Part shown: positions 8,426 to 17,573 of the stretch, one piece after another
How the letters are laid out: each line of letters begins with the position of its first letter
Position numbering within the stretch: the first letter of the stretch is position 1
NCBI RefSeq assembly: GCF_000966285.1
Contig: NZ_KQ031391.1
Span: 2,256,640 to 2,320,639, forward strand
Source of the DNA: Pseudofrankia sp. DC12
GTDB lineage: Bacteria; Actinomycetota; Actinomycetes; Frankiales; Frankiaceae
Direction: 5' to 3'
DNA length: 64,000 nucleotides
Position numbers and translations under genes: made by a program
Notes under the pieces: model-generated
Seen by the model: only the letters and a program-made list of their open reading frames with translations
Database searches by the model: none
Told to the model about the DNA's origin: nothing

Positions 8426-9856
8426 ATGGACGCCACCGGGGTGCTGCTGGCCTTGCTCTGCCTCGCGGTCGGTGGGGTGGGTGGGTACGTCGTGGGTCGG
8501 CAGGGGGCTCGGCAGCGGGCCGTGGCGGATGTGGCGGGGATGCGCACCGCGCTGGAGTACGAGCGGCGTTCGGCCACGGAGCGGGCCGAGCTTGTCGAGC
8601 ACAGCCAGCGGCGGCTCGCCGAGACGTTCGAGGCGTTGTCGGCGCGGGCGCTCGAAGGCGCGAGCCGGCAGTTCCTGCAGCTCGCCGCGGCCCGGTTCGA
8701 CGAGGCGGGCACCCGCGCCAGCGGGGATCTGGAAGCGCGCCGCGCCGCCGTCGAAAGCCTCGTCGCGCCGCTGCGGGAGACGCTGACCAGGATGGAGGAC
8801 CGGCTGCGCGAGCTGGAGACGGCACGCACCGAGGCCTACGCGACGCTCGTCGAGCAGGTCCGCTCGGTGCGCGAGGCGTCCGACGGGCTGCGCACACAGA
8901 CGGCGCAGCTCGTGACGGTGCTGCGCAAGCCACAGGCCCGCGGCGCCTGGGGCGAGCTGCAGCTGCGCCGGGTCGTCGAGGTCGCCGGCATGCTGAACCG
9001 CTGCGACTTCACCGAGCAGCAGACGATCACCGGCGACGGCGGCGAGGCGGCCCAGCGGCCGGACCTGGTCGTCCACCTGGTCGGCGGGCGCAGCATCGTC
9101 GTCGACTCGAAGGTCCCGCTGGCCGCGTTCCTGGAGGCGGCCGAGGCCGCCGACGAGGCCGTCCGCGCCGAGCGGCTCGCCGCGCACGCCCGGCACGTGC
9201 GCACCCATGTCGACCAGCTGAGCTCGAAGGCCTACTGGCGCCGGCTCGACTCGCCCGAGTTCGTGGTCCTTTTCATCCCGGCCGAGGCCTTCCTCGCGCC
9301 CGCGCTCGACCACGACACGGGCCTGCTCGAATACGCAGCCGGCCGTAACGTGGTGATCGCCACCCCCACCACCCTGATCGCGCTGCTTCGCACCGTCGCC
9401 CACGCCTGGACGCAGGACGTGCTGACCACCCGGGCAAAAGAGGTCTATGACCTTGGCAAGGAGCTCTACAGCCGCCTTGGGACCCTCGGCGAACACGTAG
9501 ATCGGCTCGGCACGTCGCTCGGCCGGGCGGTCGAGAGCTACAACGCGACGGTCGGCTCGCTGGAGAGCCGAGTGCTGGTGCAGGCACGCCGGCTCGCCGC
9601 GATGGAGTTCGTCGAGGACGAGCTCACCGGTCCACGGCCAGTCGAGCTCGGGGTCCGCCCGCTCACCGCTCCCGAGCTACGGATCGACACCGATGCCCGG
9701 CCGCCGGCCGCCGTCGGGTCGGATTCGGCCGACGCTCCGGGAGCCATCAGCGCCTCGGAGCCCACCGTGGTGGAGCTCGTATCGTCGGTTCCCACCGCGG
9801 CGGCAGCGGCCGGCCCGAACACCGTTGGTGTCGACGGCGCTTCGCGGAGTGCTTGA
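8426..9856 (+). CDS. rmuC: DNA recombination protein RmuC
   Basis: A 476-residue protein with an N-terminal membrane helix (residues about 5-22), a long coiled-coil-prone region rich in Glu, Arg and Ala, and a PD-(D/E)xK-like nuclease core. The core begins at LRKPQARGAWGELQLRRVVE and includes RPDLVVHL and IVVDSKVPL. RmuC limits inversions and recombination at repeats in Escherichia coli. The start is taken at ATG 8426; an in-frame TTG four codons earlier is possible. The last 70 residues are Ala/Pro-rich and not conserved. It is divergent from ychF and the short shared spacer probably holds both promoters. The downstream DUF6542 gene has its own leaderless-type promoter. Confidence 0.92.
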   Translation: MDATGVLLALLCLAVGGVGGYVVGRQGARQRAVADVAGMRTALEYERRSATERAELVEHSQRRLAETFEALSARALEGASRQFLQLAAARFDEAGTRASGDLEARRAAVESLVAPLRETLTRMEDRLRELETARTEAYATLVEQVRSVREASDGLRTQTAQLVTVLRKPQARGAWGELQLRRVVEVAGMLNRCDFTEQQTITGDGGEAAQRPDLVVHLVGGRSIVVDSKVPLAAFLEAAEAADEAVRAERLAAHARHVRTHVDQLSSKAYWRRLDSPEFVVLFIPAEAFLAPALDHDTGLLEYAAGRNVVIATPTTLIALLRTVAHAWTQDVLTTRAKEVYDLGKELYSRLGTLGEHVDRLGTSLGRAVESYNATVGSLESRVLVQARRLAAMEFVEDELTGPRPVELGVRPLTAPELRIDTDARPPAAVGSDSADAPGAISASEPTVVELVSSVPTAAAAAGPNTVGVDGASRSA

Positions 9857-9936
9857 AGTCACACGGACCGCCAGCGAGATCGGCGGATGGTACGGCCGCG
9901 ACGTATCGCTCTGACGTTTTCTTAAAGCTGGGGCGG

Positions 9937-9942
9937 TACGTT
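9937..9942 (+). promoter_or_regulatory. -10 element TACGTT of a leaderless start
   Basis: TACGTT lies exactly 6 nt before GTG at 9949. This is the spacing expected when transcription begins at the start codon, and it supports the start chosen for the DUF6542 gene. Confidence 0.5.
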
Positions 9943-9948
9943 GCCCCC

Positions 9949-10521
9949 GTGAGCCTCCCCGACCGGGAACCCGCGGGCTCGCGCGGGCGCGCCGAGCGCC
10001 CGCGTGGGTCAGTCGACCGAGCCTCCGTCGGCCGACGGCGTCCCACCCTGCAGCCAACGACGGTCATCAGCCAGAACCGCCGTGGGCTCACCGCCTTCGG
10101 TGCGTCGCTGACCGTACTGATCATCAGTGCGGTGGGCGCGGCCGCGGACGTCGCCGTGTTCGGCAGCCTCAGCTGGATCTTCGGCGTCCTGTTCGTGCTG
10201 GCCTGTGTGGCCAGTGCGCTGCGCACCCACGTCGACGACCTGGTCGGAGTGGCGATCATGCCGCCGTTGATCTACGCGGTGATCACCATCGCGGTCGGAA
10301 TCCTGCATCCGGCCTCTGGGAGCGGCGGCGGGCTGCGGTCCGAGGCCATCGACATCGGTTCCGAACTGATCCTGCGCGCCCCGAGCCTGTTGATCGCCGA
10401 GGTTCTGGTCGTACTCGTCACTCTCGTCCGCGCCCGCCGGGCGACGGTTGCCCGGCGGGAACGCGCTCGCGCCCTGGCCAGCCGGGGCCGCCGCGACCGC
10501 GACGACTTCACCCCGCGCTGA
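9949..10521 (+). CDS. DUF6542-type membrane protein
   Basis: A 190-residue protein. A charged Arg/Pro-rich cytosolic N-terminus (about 45 residues) is followed by a conserved-looking block LTAFGASLTVLIISAVGAAADV, then three or four further membrane segments and a basic tail rich in Arg. I recognise this as the actinobacterial DUF6542 arrangement; no function is known to me. The reading frame is open 32 codons further upstream and would overlap the rmuC end. GTG at 9949 is preferred because TACGTT lies 6 nt before it. It follows rmuC on the same strand but is probably transcribed separately. Confidence 0.75.
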   Translation: MSLPDREPAGSRGRAERPRGSVDRASVGRRRPTLQPTTVISQNRRGLTAFGASLTVLIISAVGAAADVAVFGSLSWIFGVLFVLACVASALRTHVDDLVGVAIMPPLIYAVITIAVGILHPASGSGGGLRSEAIDIGSELILRAPSLLIAEVLVVLVTLVRARRATVARRERARALASRGRRDRDDFTPR

Positions 10522-10713
10522 CCTGGGTGCCGGCCGCCGGCTGGCCCAGACCGCCGGCCGATCCGGAACGGCTGGCCCGGCGGCACCGCGACGAGGTAAT
10601 TCATCAAGCGCACGCCGCTTGACCACACGGCCGGAACACTGACGCGGCCGGCACGTCCGGGCCAGGGATCGATCCTGGCGATGCACGACCGCGTGCCGTG
10701 TTATCAACGTGTT

Positions 10714-10872
10714 ATGTGCAAGTGGTCCGGGAAGCGCGGCGCGTTCGCCGCCTGGCTGCATACCTGCACCTGTGGCCATGCTTTCCTGGTACACCAGCAC
10801 TATCGGGCTGGCACCGATTGCGGATTGTGCGAGTGCGCCCGATTCTCGCGTTTCCGACGAAACTTCCCATAA
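10714..10872 (+). CDS. Small Cys/His-rich protein, probable metal-binding
   Basis: A 52-residue protein (63 if begun at the in-frame ATG 10681). It has a tight set of potential metal ligands: CTCGH, then HQHYRAGTDCGLCEC, then an aromatic-basic tail. The HxHYRxGxDCxLCxC arrangement resembles short uncharacterised proteins common in Streptomyces and relatives, as I recall them; this needs a search. It is not a classical zinc ribbon. It lies alone in a gene-poor stretch between the DUF6542 gene and a glycosyltransferase. No good Shine-Dalgarno precedes either start. A near-palindrome (10662-10678) lies just upstream of the longer start. Confidence 0.55.
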   Translation: MCKWSGKRGAFAAWLHTCTCGHAFLVHQHYRAGTDCGLCECARFSRFRRNFP

Positions 10873-11599
10873 CCACGCATCCGGCGGGGCAGAAGAGCCG
10901 CCTCCGAGGCGTCGATCGGAAAGGTCAGCGGCACTGATCGCCGCGGCGGGCCGGACGAGCCCGGCGCCGGGCCCCCCAAGGTCCGCGCGAGCCGGCTCCC
11001 GTCGACGGGCTGGCCCCGGTCGAGACGCAGCCCGGCTGTCATCGCGTCCCGCCGCGCGGCTACTGCGCCGGGGTGGCCGACCCGCCTCGGGGGGACCACA
11101 GCCAGCTGGCCCGAGACCGCTGAGAGCAGGGCCGACGAGCCCGTCTCCACCCGTGGCCACGGCCAGCCGCCCCGGCCGCCGTCGCGACCCGCGTCCGGCC
11201 GACCGCGCTCCGGAATGAACCGGCACCGACGGGTCAAGGCCTGTATCGCACGCCTCATAGCGACCGAGGACCCAGAGCGCCCGGATGCTACCGTTACTGC
11301 GCGATGGGGGTCAGACCTGGCAACTCAGGCCTGGTACGCAGAACGGCACCACAAAAATGGCGAGCACGGGAAACACCGGGGGCGGGGGCCGGTCTCGGGC
11401 CCAGAATTGTCACCAGAACGTCGGTAAACTGCCACCTCGTTCAGGGACCACGACAACGTCGCACTGCCACGCACACTTGCGGCGTAAGCGCTCGTCAGGC
11501 CGCCGGACACGCTGGACCGTGGAATGCCGACATCCGGCGCAGGGCGGGGACGCCCGAGGCTCACCCGACGAGGCGTCGCGCGCGAATCCAGGGGGAAAC
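10873..11599. other. Gene-poor 727-bp stretch
   Basis: I find no recognisable gene here. Open frames exist on both strands (for example 11215-11427 on + and 10800-11258 on -) but have the low-complexity composition expected from GC-rich shadow frames. The right end must contain the promoter of the glycosyltransferase. A TAAACT hexamer lies at 11425-11430, some 170 bp before that start, so a long untranslated leader is possible. Confidence 0.4.
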
Positions 11600-12424
11600 T
11601 TGACCGCGACAGGCCAAGGGCCGGCGATCAGCATCGTCATTCCGACGCTGAACGAGGCTCGAAACGTGCCACACATCTTCCGCATCCTGCCGCGCGATGC
11701 GGAGATCGTCCTGGTCGACGGCCGCTCCACCGACGGCACGGAGGACGTGGCGCGCGCCCTGCGTCCGGACTGCGTCATCGTGCACCAGACCAGGAAGGGC
11801 AAGGGCAACGCGCTGGCGGCCGGGTTCGCCGCCGCGACCGGCGACATCATCGTGATGCTCGACGCCGACGGCTCGGCGGATCCGGCCGAGATCAAGGACT
11901 TCGTCCAGGTCCTCGTCGACGGCGCCGACTTCGCGAAGGGGTCCAGGTTCATCAAGGGTGGCGGCAGCAGCGACATCACCCGGCTGCGGTCCAGGGGCAA
12001 CCTCGGGCTGAGCGCCCTGGTCAACTTCCTGCTGCGGCACCGGTTCACCGATCTCTGCTACGGCTACAACGCGTTCTGGTCGTACTGCCTGCCCGTGCTG
12101 GACCTCCGCCCCGGTGAGGAGGGCGGGGAACCGCAGTGGGGTGACGGCTTCGAGGTCGAGACCCTTATCAACATCCGGGCGGCCCGCGGCGGGCTGAACA
12201 TCATCGAGGTGCCCAGCTACGAACACCCGCGGTTGATGGGCGTTACCAACCTCAATGCATTCTCGGACGGCATGCGCGTACTACGGACTATTTTCGTCGA
12301 GGCGTTCCGTCCGCTGCCCAGAGGGGTGCTCCTGGAAGCCGCGTACGGGCGCGCTCAGCTGCGCCGCCGGCTCGCCGCCGAGGAGCAGCAGCCGGCCACC
12401 GAGTCCTACCGTCGTCCGGCCTGA
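11600..12424 (+). CDS. Family 2 glycosyltransferase, dolichol/polyprenyl-phosphate sugar transferase type
   Basis: A 274-residue GT2 protein close in style to polyprenol-phosphate mannose/glucose synthases. It has ISIVIPTLNEARNV at residues 10-23, VLVDGRSTDGT at 38-47, KGKGNALAAGF, and the metal-binding DAD at 88-90. The region FxDLCYGYNAFW and the late ExPSYEHPRLMG resemble enzymes acting on lipid-linked or secreted glycans. The only well-placed start is TTG at 11600, preceded by AGGGGGAAAC. The frame stays open another 105 codons upstream but without family-like sequence. It is convergent with glpX, with a terminator hairpin between. Donor and acceptor are unknown. Confidence 0.86.
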   Translation: MTATGQGPAISIVIPTLNEARNVPHIFRILPRDAEIVLVDGRSTDGTEDVARALRPDCVIVHQTRKGKGNALAAGFAAATGDIIVMLDADGSADPAEIKDFVQVLVDGADFAKGSRFIKGGGSSDITRLRSRGNLGLSALVNFLLRHRFTDLCYGYNAFWSYCLPVLDLRPGEEGGEPQWGDGFEVETLINIRAARGGLNIIEVPSYEHPRLMGVTNLNAFSDGMRVLRTIFVEAFRPLPRGVLLEAAYGRAQLRRRLAAEEQQPATESYRRPA

Positions 12425-12447
12425 CCGCGGCCACGCGGCAGGCGAAT

Positions 12448-12481
12448 CCGGCCTGCCGGCGGGAGAGACCCGGCAGGCCGG
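12448..12481. terminator. Bidirectional terminator between glycosyltransferase and glpX
   Basis: A perfect 12-bp inverted repeat (12448-12459 with 12470-12481) with a 10-nt loop sits between the two convergent stop codons. Confidence 0.7.
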
Positions 12482-12509
12482 CCGAAGCCGGCGTGCCCGG
12501 GAGCGTCTC

Positions 12510-13535
12510 CTAGAACGGGACGGTCGAGTAGGCCTGCAGCTTGGTGAGCTGGTGCTGGCTGTCGACGCGGCGGATGGTTCCGCTCCGTGAGCGCATCACC
12601 AGCGAGGATGTGCTCGCGCCGCCGGGGCGGTAGCGGACGCCCGCGAGCAGCTCACCGTCGGTGATGCCCGTCGCGACGAAGAAGACGTTGTCGCTGTTGA
12701 CGAGGTCCCGGGTGGACAGCACCCGGTTGACGTCGAGGCCGGCGGCGATGACCTTCGCCCGCTCGACGTCGTCCCGGGGCCACAGCCGGCCCTGGATGAC
12801 ACCCCCGAGGCAGGTGACGGCACAGGCCGTGATGATGCCCTCCGGGGTGCCGCCGACCCCGAGCAGCAGATCGACACCGGTGTCGTCGGAGGCGGCCATG
12901 ACGGCGCCGGCGACGTCTCCGTCGGAGATCAGCTTGACGCGGGCGCCGGTGGCCCGGATCTCGTCGACCAGGCCGGCATGGCGCGGACGGTCGAGCACGA
13001 CGACGGTGACGTCGCGCGGGTGGATGCCCTTGGCCTTCGCGACCGCGCGGACGTTGTCCTCGACGGAGGCCGTGATGTCCACGACGGAGGCTGCCTCGGG
13101 GCCGGTGACGAGCTTGTCCATGTAGAAGCAGACGCTCGCGTCGTACATCGTGCCGCGCTCGCTGACGGCCATCACCGAGACGGCGTTGTTCATGCCCTTG
13201 GACGTCAGTGTGGTGCCGTCCACCGGGTCGACGGCGACGTCGCACTCCGGGCCTTCGCCGGAGCCGACCTCCTCGCCGTTGAACAGCATCGGGGCTTCGT
13301 CCTTCTCGCCCTCGCCGATGACGACGACGCCGCGCATCGACACGGTGCCGACCAGCCGGCGCATCGCGTCGACGGCGGCACCGTCCGCCCCGTTCTTGTC
13401 GCCGCGGCCCACCCAGCGGGCGGCCGCGAGCGCGGCGGCCTCGGTGACGCGGACCAGCTCGAGCGCCAGGTTGCGGTCGGGCGCCTGGCCCTGGACGGCA
13501 AGCGGTTCGGGGACGGCCGCGCTCTCATGTGCCAC
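12510..13535 (-). CDS. glpX: Class II fructose-1,6-bisphosphatase
   Basis: A 341-residue GlpX enzyme that hydrolyses fructose-1,6-bisphosphate to fructose-6-phosphate, the key gluconeogenic phosphatase of actinobacteria. It has the lithium-sensitive phosphatase family motifs GEGEKDE at residues 74-80 and DPVDGTT at 103-109, and the later [10 protein letters not shown] loop. Length is normal. The open frame runs 100 codons further upstream through tandem repeats. GTG at 13535 is preferred because TACGCT lies exactly 6 nt upstream, giving a leaderless start, and the conserved [12 protein letters not shown] block then begins near residue 21. Together with pckG at 37297 it gives this window two committed gluconeogenic steps. 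Confidence 0.95.
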   Translation of the reverse strand: MAHESAAVPEPLAVQGQAPDRNLALELVRVTEAAALAAARWVGRGDKNGADGAAVDAMRRLVGTVSMRGVVVIGEGEKDEAPMLFNGEEVGSGEGPECDVAVDPVDGTTLTSKGMNNAVSVMAVSERGTMYDASVCFYMDKLVTGPEAASVVDITASVEDNVRAVAKAKGIHPRDVTVVVLDRPRHAGLVDEIRATGARVKLISDGDVAGAVMAASDDTGVDLLLGVGGTPEGIITACAVTCLGGVIQGRLWPRDDVERAKVIAAGLDVNRVLSTRDLVNSDNVFFVATGITDGELLAGVRYRPGGASTSSLVMRSRSGTIRRVDSQHQLTKLQAYSTVPF

Positions 13536-13591
13536 GGCAGAAGCGTAGTGGTCCGGTCCGTTCTCGGCCCACACTTGTGACGGCCGCCCAA

Positions 13592-13722
13592 TGTCCTTGA
13601 CGCGAACCGTCGTGTCCTTGACGCGAACCGTCGTGTCCTTGACGCGAACCGTCGTGTCCCTGGCCCCTGGCGGGAACCCTCGTGCCTGTAACGGAACCTC
13701 GCGTCCCTGACGGGAGCCCGCC
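13592..13722. repeat. 21-bp tandem repeat upstream of glpX
   Basis: Three perfect head-to-tail copies of a 21-bp unit lie at 13592-13612, 13613-13633 and 13634-13654. Degenerate copies sharing the tgtcc...gggaaccctcg pattern continue to about 13722. The array lies about 60 bp upstream of the glpX start and about 290 bp from the DUF4245 start. It could be a multi-site operator or a neutral variable repeat. Confidence 0.8.
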
Positions 13723-14009
13723 GGTAGGACGCGGCACCCAACGGCGCGATTCGGCCAGGAATCTGGCCAATCGGCCGGGCGGCCGGGCGGCCGGCCGAGG
13801 GGCACCGGCCCAGCGCCACGGGACCGCGTCGACACGGCCGGCGCGAAGACCGAAGCATGAGGCGACCGTCACGCCCCCTCCGCATGACGGTCGCCCCTGC
13901 TTCGCTACAGACGCCGCCCGACCCCGAAAGGTTGCGTCCGCGTCCGGTGGGTGTCGGGCGCCACGCTCCCCGGTCCGCCGGACGGTCACGAGGCCTGGAT
14001 GATGGGGGT

Positions 14010-14588
14010 GTGGCACGTGCGCGTGGTCAGGAGACCGTCCGGGACATGGTGCTCTCGCTTGCCGTGGTGATGGCGGGTGTGCTCGTGTTCTTCCTCTTCG
14101 TGATGCCGAGAGGCAATGGCCAGCCGATCAAGGTGGTGTCCGACGCGACGACATCCGTCCAGTCGTTCGCCCGGCAGGCGCCCTATCCGGTGCTCGCGCC
14201 GACCGGACTCGGCCAGAGCCTCTGGAAGCCGACCTCGGTGCGGATGCAGGTCCCCGGCTCGGTCGCCGGCCAGGCACACCAGGCCATGCTCACGATCGGT
14301 TACGTGATCGACCGCAAGAACGACCGGACCTATGCCCGGTACGAGGTCACCAACGACCCGAACGCCGTGCAGCAGCAACTCGGCAACCGGCCGGTGACCG
14401 GCACGACGACGCTCGGCGGCCAGGCCTGGGAGCTGCGCCCGGACGACGACGGCCACCTGGCCCTCACCCGCGCCGCCGGAGCCGCCACGATCATCGTCGA
14501 CGACGGAGCCGGTCCCGGCGGTGCCGACCGGGCCGATCTGGAGGCCCTCGCCGCGTCGCTGCGCCCGGTCCCTGCCACGGCGACCTGA
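14010..14588 (+). CDS. DUF4245 domain membrane-anchored protein
   Basis: A 192-residue protein. A short basic N-terminus (RARGQETVRDM) is followed by one membrane helix at residues 15-33 and an extracytoplasmic domain of about 155 residues. The VRDMVxSLAVV entry into the helix is typical of DUF4245, a family known mainly from actinobacteria. In M. tuberculosis a DUF4245 gene sits beside glpX, as here. No function is established. The start is GTG at 14010; the frame continues upstream without conserved sequence. It is divergent from glpX, and the spacer holds the 21-bp tandem array. Confidence 0.8.
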   Translation: MARARGQETVRDMVLSLAVVMAGVLVFFLFVMPRGNGQPIKVVSDATTSVQSFARQAPYPVLAPTGLGQSLWKPTSVRMQVPGSVAGQAHQAMLTIGYVIDRKNDRTYARYEVTNDPNAVQQQLGNRPVTGTTTLGGQAWELRPDDDGHLALTRAAGAATIIVDDGAGPGGADRADLEALAASLRPVPATAT

Positions 14589-14619
14589 CCGGACCCGCCA
14601 CAGAACGCCCAGGCACCCC

Positions 14620-14671
14620 GAGCCAGACGCCGGAGCCGGGCACCGGAGCCAGACGCCGGAGCCGGGCACCG
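14620..14671. repeat. 26-bp tandem duplication
   Basis: Two perfect copies (14620-14645 and 14646-14671) in the spacer between the convergent DUF4245 and xseB genes. The unit can also form short GC-rich hairpins and may help stop transcription from either side. Confidence 0.6.
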
Positions 14672-14716
14672 CCACGACAGTGCCTCAGGGCGCGAGCGTC
14701 CCGCCCGAGGCGGGCG

Positions 14717-14950
14717 TCAGTCGCCGGCGGGCCCAGCGGCCGGGTCCGACTGGGCGGCGGCGATGCGGGCCCGGGCGCCGTCGAGGAAGTCCTGGCAGGT
14801 GCGGGCCAGCACCTCTCCGCGGTCCCAGAGGGCGAGGGAGTCCTCGAGGGTGATCCCGCCGGCCTCGAGGCGGCGGACCACGTCCTCCAGTTCGGCGCGG
14901 GCGGCCTCGTAGGTGGGCGGGCCTGGCCGCGCGGCGGTCGGCTCGGTCAT
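14717..14950 (-). CDS. xseB: Exodeoxyribonuclease VII small subunit
   Basis: A 77-residue subunit of exonuclease VII, which degrades single-stranded DNA bidirectionally. It shows the family pattern YEAARAELEDVVRRLEAGGITLEDSLALWDRGE, a two-helix hairpin, with a variable Ala/Pro tail. ATG at 14950 has AGGAG 7 nt upstream, an excellent ribosome binding site. It lies 79 bp downstream of xseA on the same strand, so the two subunits are co-transcribed. Confidence 0.93.
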   Translation of the reverse strand: MTEPTAARPGPPTYEAARAELEDVVRRLEAGGITLEDSLALWDRGEVLARTCQDFLDGARARIAAAQSDPAAGPAGD

Positions 14951-15029
14951 GGCGGGGCTCCTGGAGCTCGGGGTGGTCGGTCACGCCGGGACGCGGTCGG
15001 GGGGCGTTCTGGTCAGGCTGGGGGTCCGC

Positions 15030-16316
15030 TCAGGCTGAGGAGTCCACCCCGACCGGAGCCTCGTCGACGGCGGCGGGCGCCGCGGCCGGCGACTGAGACG
15101 GGAGCGGGTCGGCCACTGTCGCGGTGAACAAGCCCCGCGCGACGCGGACGTGCAGCGTCTGGTCGGCGGTCAGGCCCGCCGGGTCGCGGATGATCGCCCC
15201 GCTGGACCCGTCCTGGACCAGGGCGTAGCCGCGGTCGAGCGTCGCGGCCGGCGAGAGCGCCCGCAGCCGGGCGGCCGCGTGCGCGACCTCCCGCCCAGCG
15301 ACGTCGACAGCATGGGTGACGCACCGGAACGCGCGCCGGGCCAGGGCCTCCACCGACTCGCCGCGGCGGTCGAGACCGCGCAGCGGGGCGGCCAGCGCCG
15401 GCCGGCCGCGCAGGTCGGCCAGGGCCCTGCTCTCGCGGTCGAGCCGGTGCTCGACGACGCGCCGGGCCCGCCCGCGCAGCTGCGCGACCAGCGCGGCCTG
15501 CTCACCGACGTCGGGCACGACCTTCTTGGCCGCGTCGGTCGGCGTGGAGGCGCGGACGTCGGCCACGTAGTCGAGCAGTGGGCTGTCCTGCTCGTGTCCG
15601 ATCGCCGACACCACCGGGGTGCGGGCCGCGGCGACCGCCCGCAGCAACGCCTCGTCGGAGAACGGCAGCAGATCCTCCAGGGAGCCACCCCCGCGCGCGA
15701 TCACGATGACCTCGACCTCGCGGTCGGTGTCCAGCTCGCGCAGGGCGTCGATGACCTGGCCCGCCGCCAGCGGCCCCTGCACCGCGACCTCGCGGGTGAC
15801 GATCCTGACCGCCGGCCAGCGGCGGCGGGCGTTCTCGACCACGTCCCGCTCGGCGGCGCTGGCCCGGCCCGTGATCAGGCCCACCGCGCCCGGCAGGAAC
15901 GGCGGCCGGCGCTTGCGTGACGCGGCGAACAGCCCCTCGGCGGCCAGCAGCTGACGCAACGCCTCCAACCGGGCGAGCAGCGCGCCGACCCCGACCGGGC
16001 GGATCTCGAAGACCTGTAGCGCCAGGGTGCCCCGCCCCGGGTGGAAGGACGGCTTGCCCCAGACGACGATCCGGGCGCCGTCCGTCAGCGCGGGCCCGAC
16101 GGCGTCGAGCACGGTGCGGGCGCAGGTGAGCCGCAGTGAGACATCCGCCACCGGGTCGCGCAGGGTCAGGAACGCGGTGCTCATGCCCGGCCGCCGGGAG
16201 ATCTCCGTGACCTGGCCTTCGACCCAGATCCGACCCAACCGGTTGATCCAGTCCCCGAGCGCGCGCGACACCGTCCGCACCGGCAGCGGCTGTTCAGGCG
16301 TCGAGGTCATGGTCAC
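15030..16316 (-). CDS. xseA: Exodeoxyribonuclease VII large subunit
   Basis: The 428-residue catalytic subunit of exonuclease VII. The N-terminal OB-fold (about residues 10-105) carries [13 protein letters not shown]. The catalytic core follows, with [32 protein letters not shown] and the hallmark [24 protein letters not shown], then a long helical C-terminal region. Two starts are possible. GTG at 16316 lies exactly 6 nt after a TAACGT hexamer (leaderless start). ATG at 16310 has AGGGG a few nt upstream. They differ by two residues. It is divergent from ispH. Confidence 0.94.
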   Translation of the reverse strand: MTMTSTPEQPLPVRTVSRALGDWINRLGRIWVEGQVTEISRRPGMSTAFLTLRDPVADVSLRLTCARTVLDAVGPALTDGARIVVWGKPSFHPGRGTLALQVFEIRPVGVGALLARLEALRQLLAAEGLFAASRKRRPPFLPGAVGLITGRASAAERDVVENARRRWPAVRIVTREVAVQGPLAAGQVIDALRELDTDREVEVIVIARGGGSLEDLLPFSDEALLRAVAAARTPVVSAIGHEQDSPLLDYVADVRASTPTDAAKKVVPDVGEQAALVAQLRGRARRVVEHRLDRESRALADLRGRPALAAPLRGLDRRGESVEALARRAFRCVTHAVDVAGREVAHAAARLRALSPAATLDRGYALVQDGSSGAIIRDPAGLTADQTLHVRVARGLFTATVADPLPSQSPAAAPAAVDEAPVGVDSSA

Positions 16317-16414
16317 CCCTGCACGTTAGGCGGTCGGGCTCAACGCTGTGTGGGACGGATCGCGTCAACGCGTGACGCACCGGCGGCCGGTCTTCCCGCC
16401 GGGCCGGTGCCGCG

Positions 16415-16420
16415 TAGACT
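16415..16420 (+). promoter_or_regulatory. -10 element TAGACT of ispH
   Basis: TAGACT lies 8 nt before the ispH ATG at 16429, compatible with a leaderless or nearly leaderless transcript. The opposing xseA -10 (TAACGT, read leftwards at 16323-16328) lies in the same 112-bp spacer. Confidence 0.45.
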
Positions 16421-16428
16421 GCCGAGAC

Positions 16429-17394
16429 ATGGGGCGGGTCCTTTTGGCCAAGCCGCGCGGCTACTGCGCCGGTGTCGATCGAGCGGTTCAGACCGTGGAG
16501 AAGGCACTGGAGCTGTATGGCGTTCCGGTATACGTGCGTAAGCAGATCGTGCACAACGCCCACGTCGTCAAGACGTTGGAAGCGAAGGGCGCGATCTTCG
16601 TCGAGGAGACGGAAGAGGTGCCGCACGGTGCCACCGTCGTGTTCTCCGCGCACGGGGTAGCACCCACCGTGCACGAGGAGGCGTCCGAGCGGAAGCTGCG
16701 GACGATCGATGCCACCTGCCCGCTGGTGACCAAGGTGCACTCCGAAGCGCGCCGGTTCGCCCGCGAGGACTACGACATCCTGCTCATCGGCCATGAGGGC
16801 CATGAAGAGGTCGTCGGGACCACCGGGCAGGCGCCGGACCGCATCCACCTGGTGGACGGCCCGGAGGACGCGGCGGACGTGAAGGTGCGTGACCCGAAGC
16901 GGGTCGCCTACCTCTCGCAGACGACGCTGTCCGTCGACGAGACGATGACGACGGTAGATGCGCTGCGCGAGCGGTTCCCGCATCTGACCGGGCCGCCGAA
17001 CTCGGACATCTGCTACGCGACCCAGAACCGCCAGGTGGCCGTGAAGGAGATCGCGAACGCGGTCGACCTGATCCTGGTCGTCGGCTCGCCGAACTCGTCG
17101 AACTCCGTCCGCCTCGTCGAGGTCGCCCTCGACGCCGGCGCGCCGGCGGCCTATCTGGTCGACAACTGCGAGCAGGTCAACGCCGAGTGGCTCCAGGGCG
17201 TCGAGACCGTGGGCGTCACCAGCGGCGCCTCCGTGCCGGAGGAGCTGGTCACCGAGCTGATGTCGTGGCTCGCGGAACGCGGCTTCAACGACGTGGAGGA
17301 GGTCACCTCCACCGAGGAGCACCTGCTCTTCGCGCTTCCGCCGGAGCTGCGCCGTGACATGCGCCGCATGAAGGAAAGCGCCGCCACCAGCTGA
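16429..17394 (+). CDS. ispH: 4-hydroxy-3-methylbut-2-enyl diphosphate reductase
   Basis: A 321-residue enzyme catalysing the last step of the MEP isoprenoid pathway, reducing HMBPP to IPP and DMAPP with a [4Fe-4S] cluster. The three cluster cysteines are visible: C13 in [11 protein letters not shown]97 in [11 protein letters not shown] and C195 in [11 protein letters not shown]. The [11 protein letters not shown] and [12 protein letters not shown] blocks are also typical. The open frame extends upstream, but ATG at 16429 fits the conserved N-terminus and has a TAGACT hexamer 8 nt away. A strong hairpin follows before fumC. Its clustering with xseA matches the M. tuberculosis lytB2 neighbourhood. 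Confidence 0.96.
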   Translation: MGRVLLAKPRGYCAGVDRAVQTVEKALELYGVPVYVRKQIVHNAHVVKTLEAKGAIFVEETEEVPHGATVVFSAHGVAPTVHEEASERKLRTIDATCPLVTKVHSEARRFAREDYDILLIGHEGHEEVVGTTGQAPDRIHLVDGPEDAADVKVRDPKRVAYLSQTTLSVDETMTTVDALRERFPHLTGPPNSDICYATQNRQVAVKEIANAVDLILVVGSPNSSNSVRLVEVALDAGAPAAYLVDNCEQVNAEWLQGVETVGVTSGASVPEELVTELMSWLAERGFNDVEEVTSTEEHLLFALPPELRRDMRRMKESAATS

Positions 17395-17418
17395 ACCGAG
17401 CGCAAGACACCGCAACAT

Positions 17419-17449
17419 ACAAGGGCCGCGCCTGGTGCGCGGCCTTTGT
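17419..17449 (+). terminator. Intrinsic terminator of ispH
   Basis: A 13-bp stem (17419-17431 with 17437-17449, one G-U pair) with a 5-nt loop lies 25 bp after the ispH stop. The descending arm ends in CTTTGT, a weak T-tract. Confidence 0.75.
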
Positions 17450-17573
17450 CGTCGGCGCGGCACCGGGCGAGCCGGTTCGGGAGCCCGTGCGCGCCGGCAG
17501 CCGCGTGATCGAAGATGACCGGTGGCAGCATCTTCAGGACGACGCGCCGGTCCAGGACGAGGAGTAGCGGGAC

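Noticed and set aside
8370-8933. N-terminal extension of the ychF frame
   Set aside because: It is Arg/Pro/Ala-rich, overlaps rmuC on the other strand, and YchF proteins start directly before the P-loop.
11215-11427. 70-codon open frame on the + strand
   Set aside because: No ribosome binding site, no family resemblance and mixed hydrophilic low-complexity sequence; insufficient support.
13592-13722. CRISPR array or coding repeat in a longer GlpX
   Set aside because: Units are directly adjacent, with no spacers. The encoded DTTVRVK peptide repeat precedes the conserved GlpX start and is better explained as non-coding.
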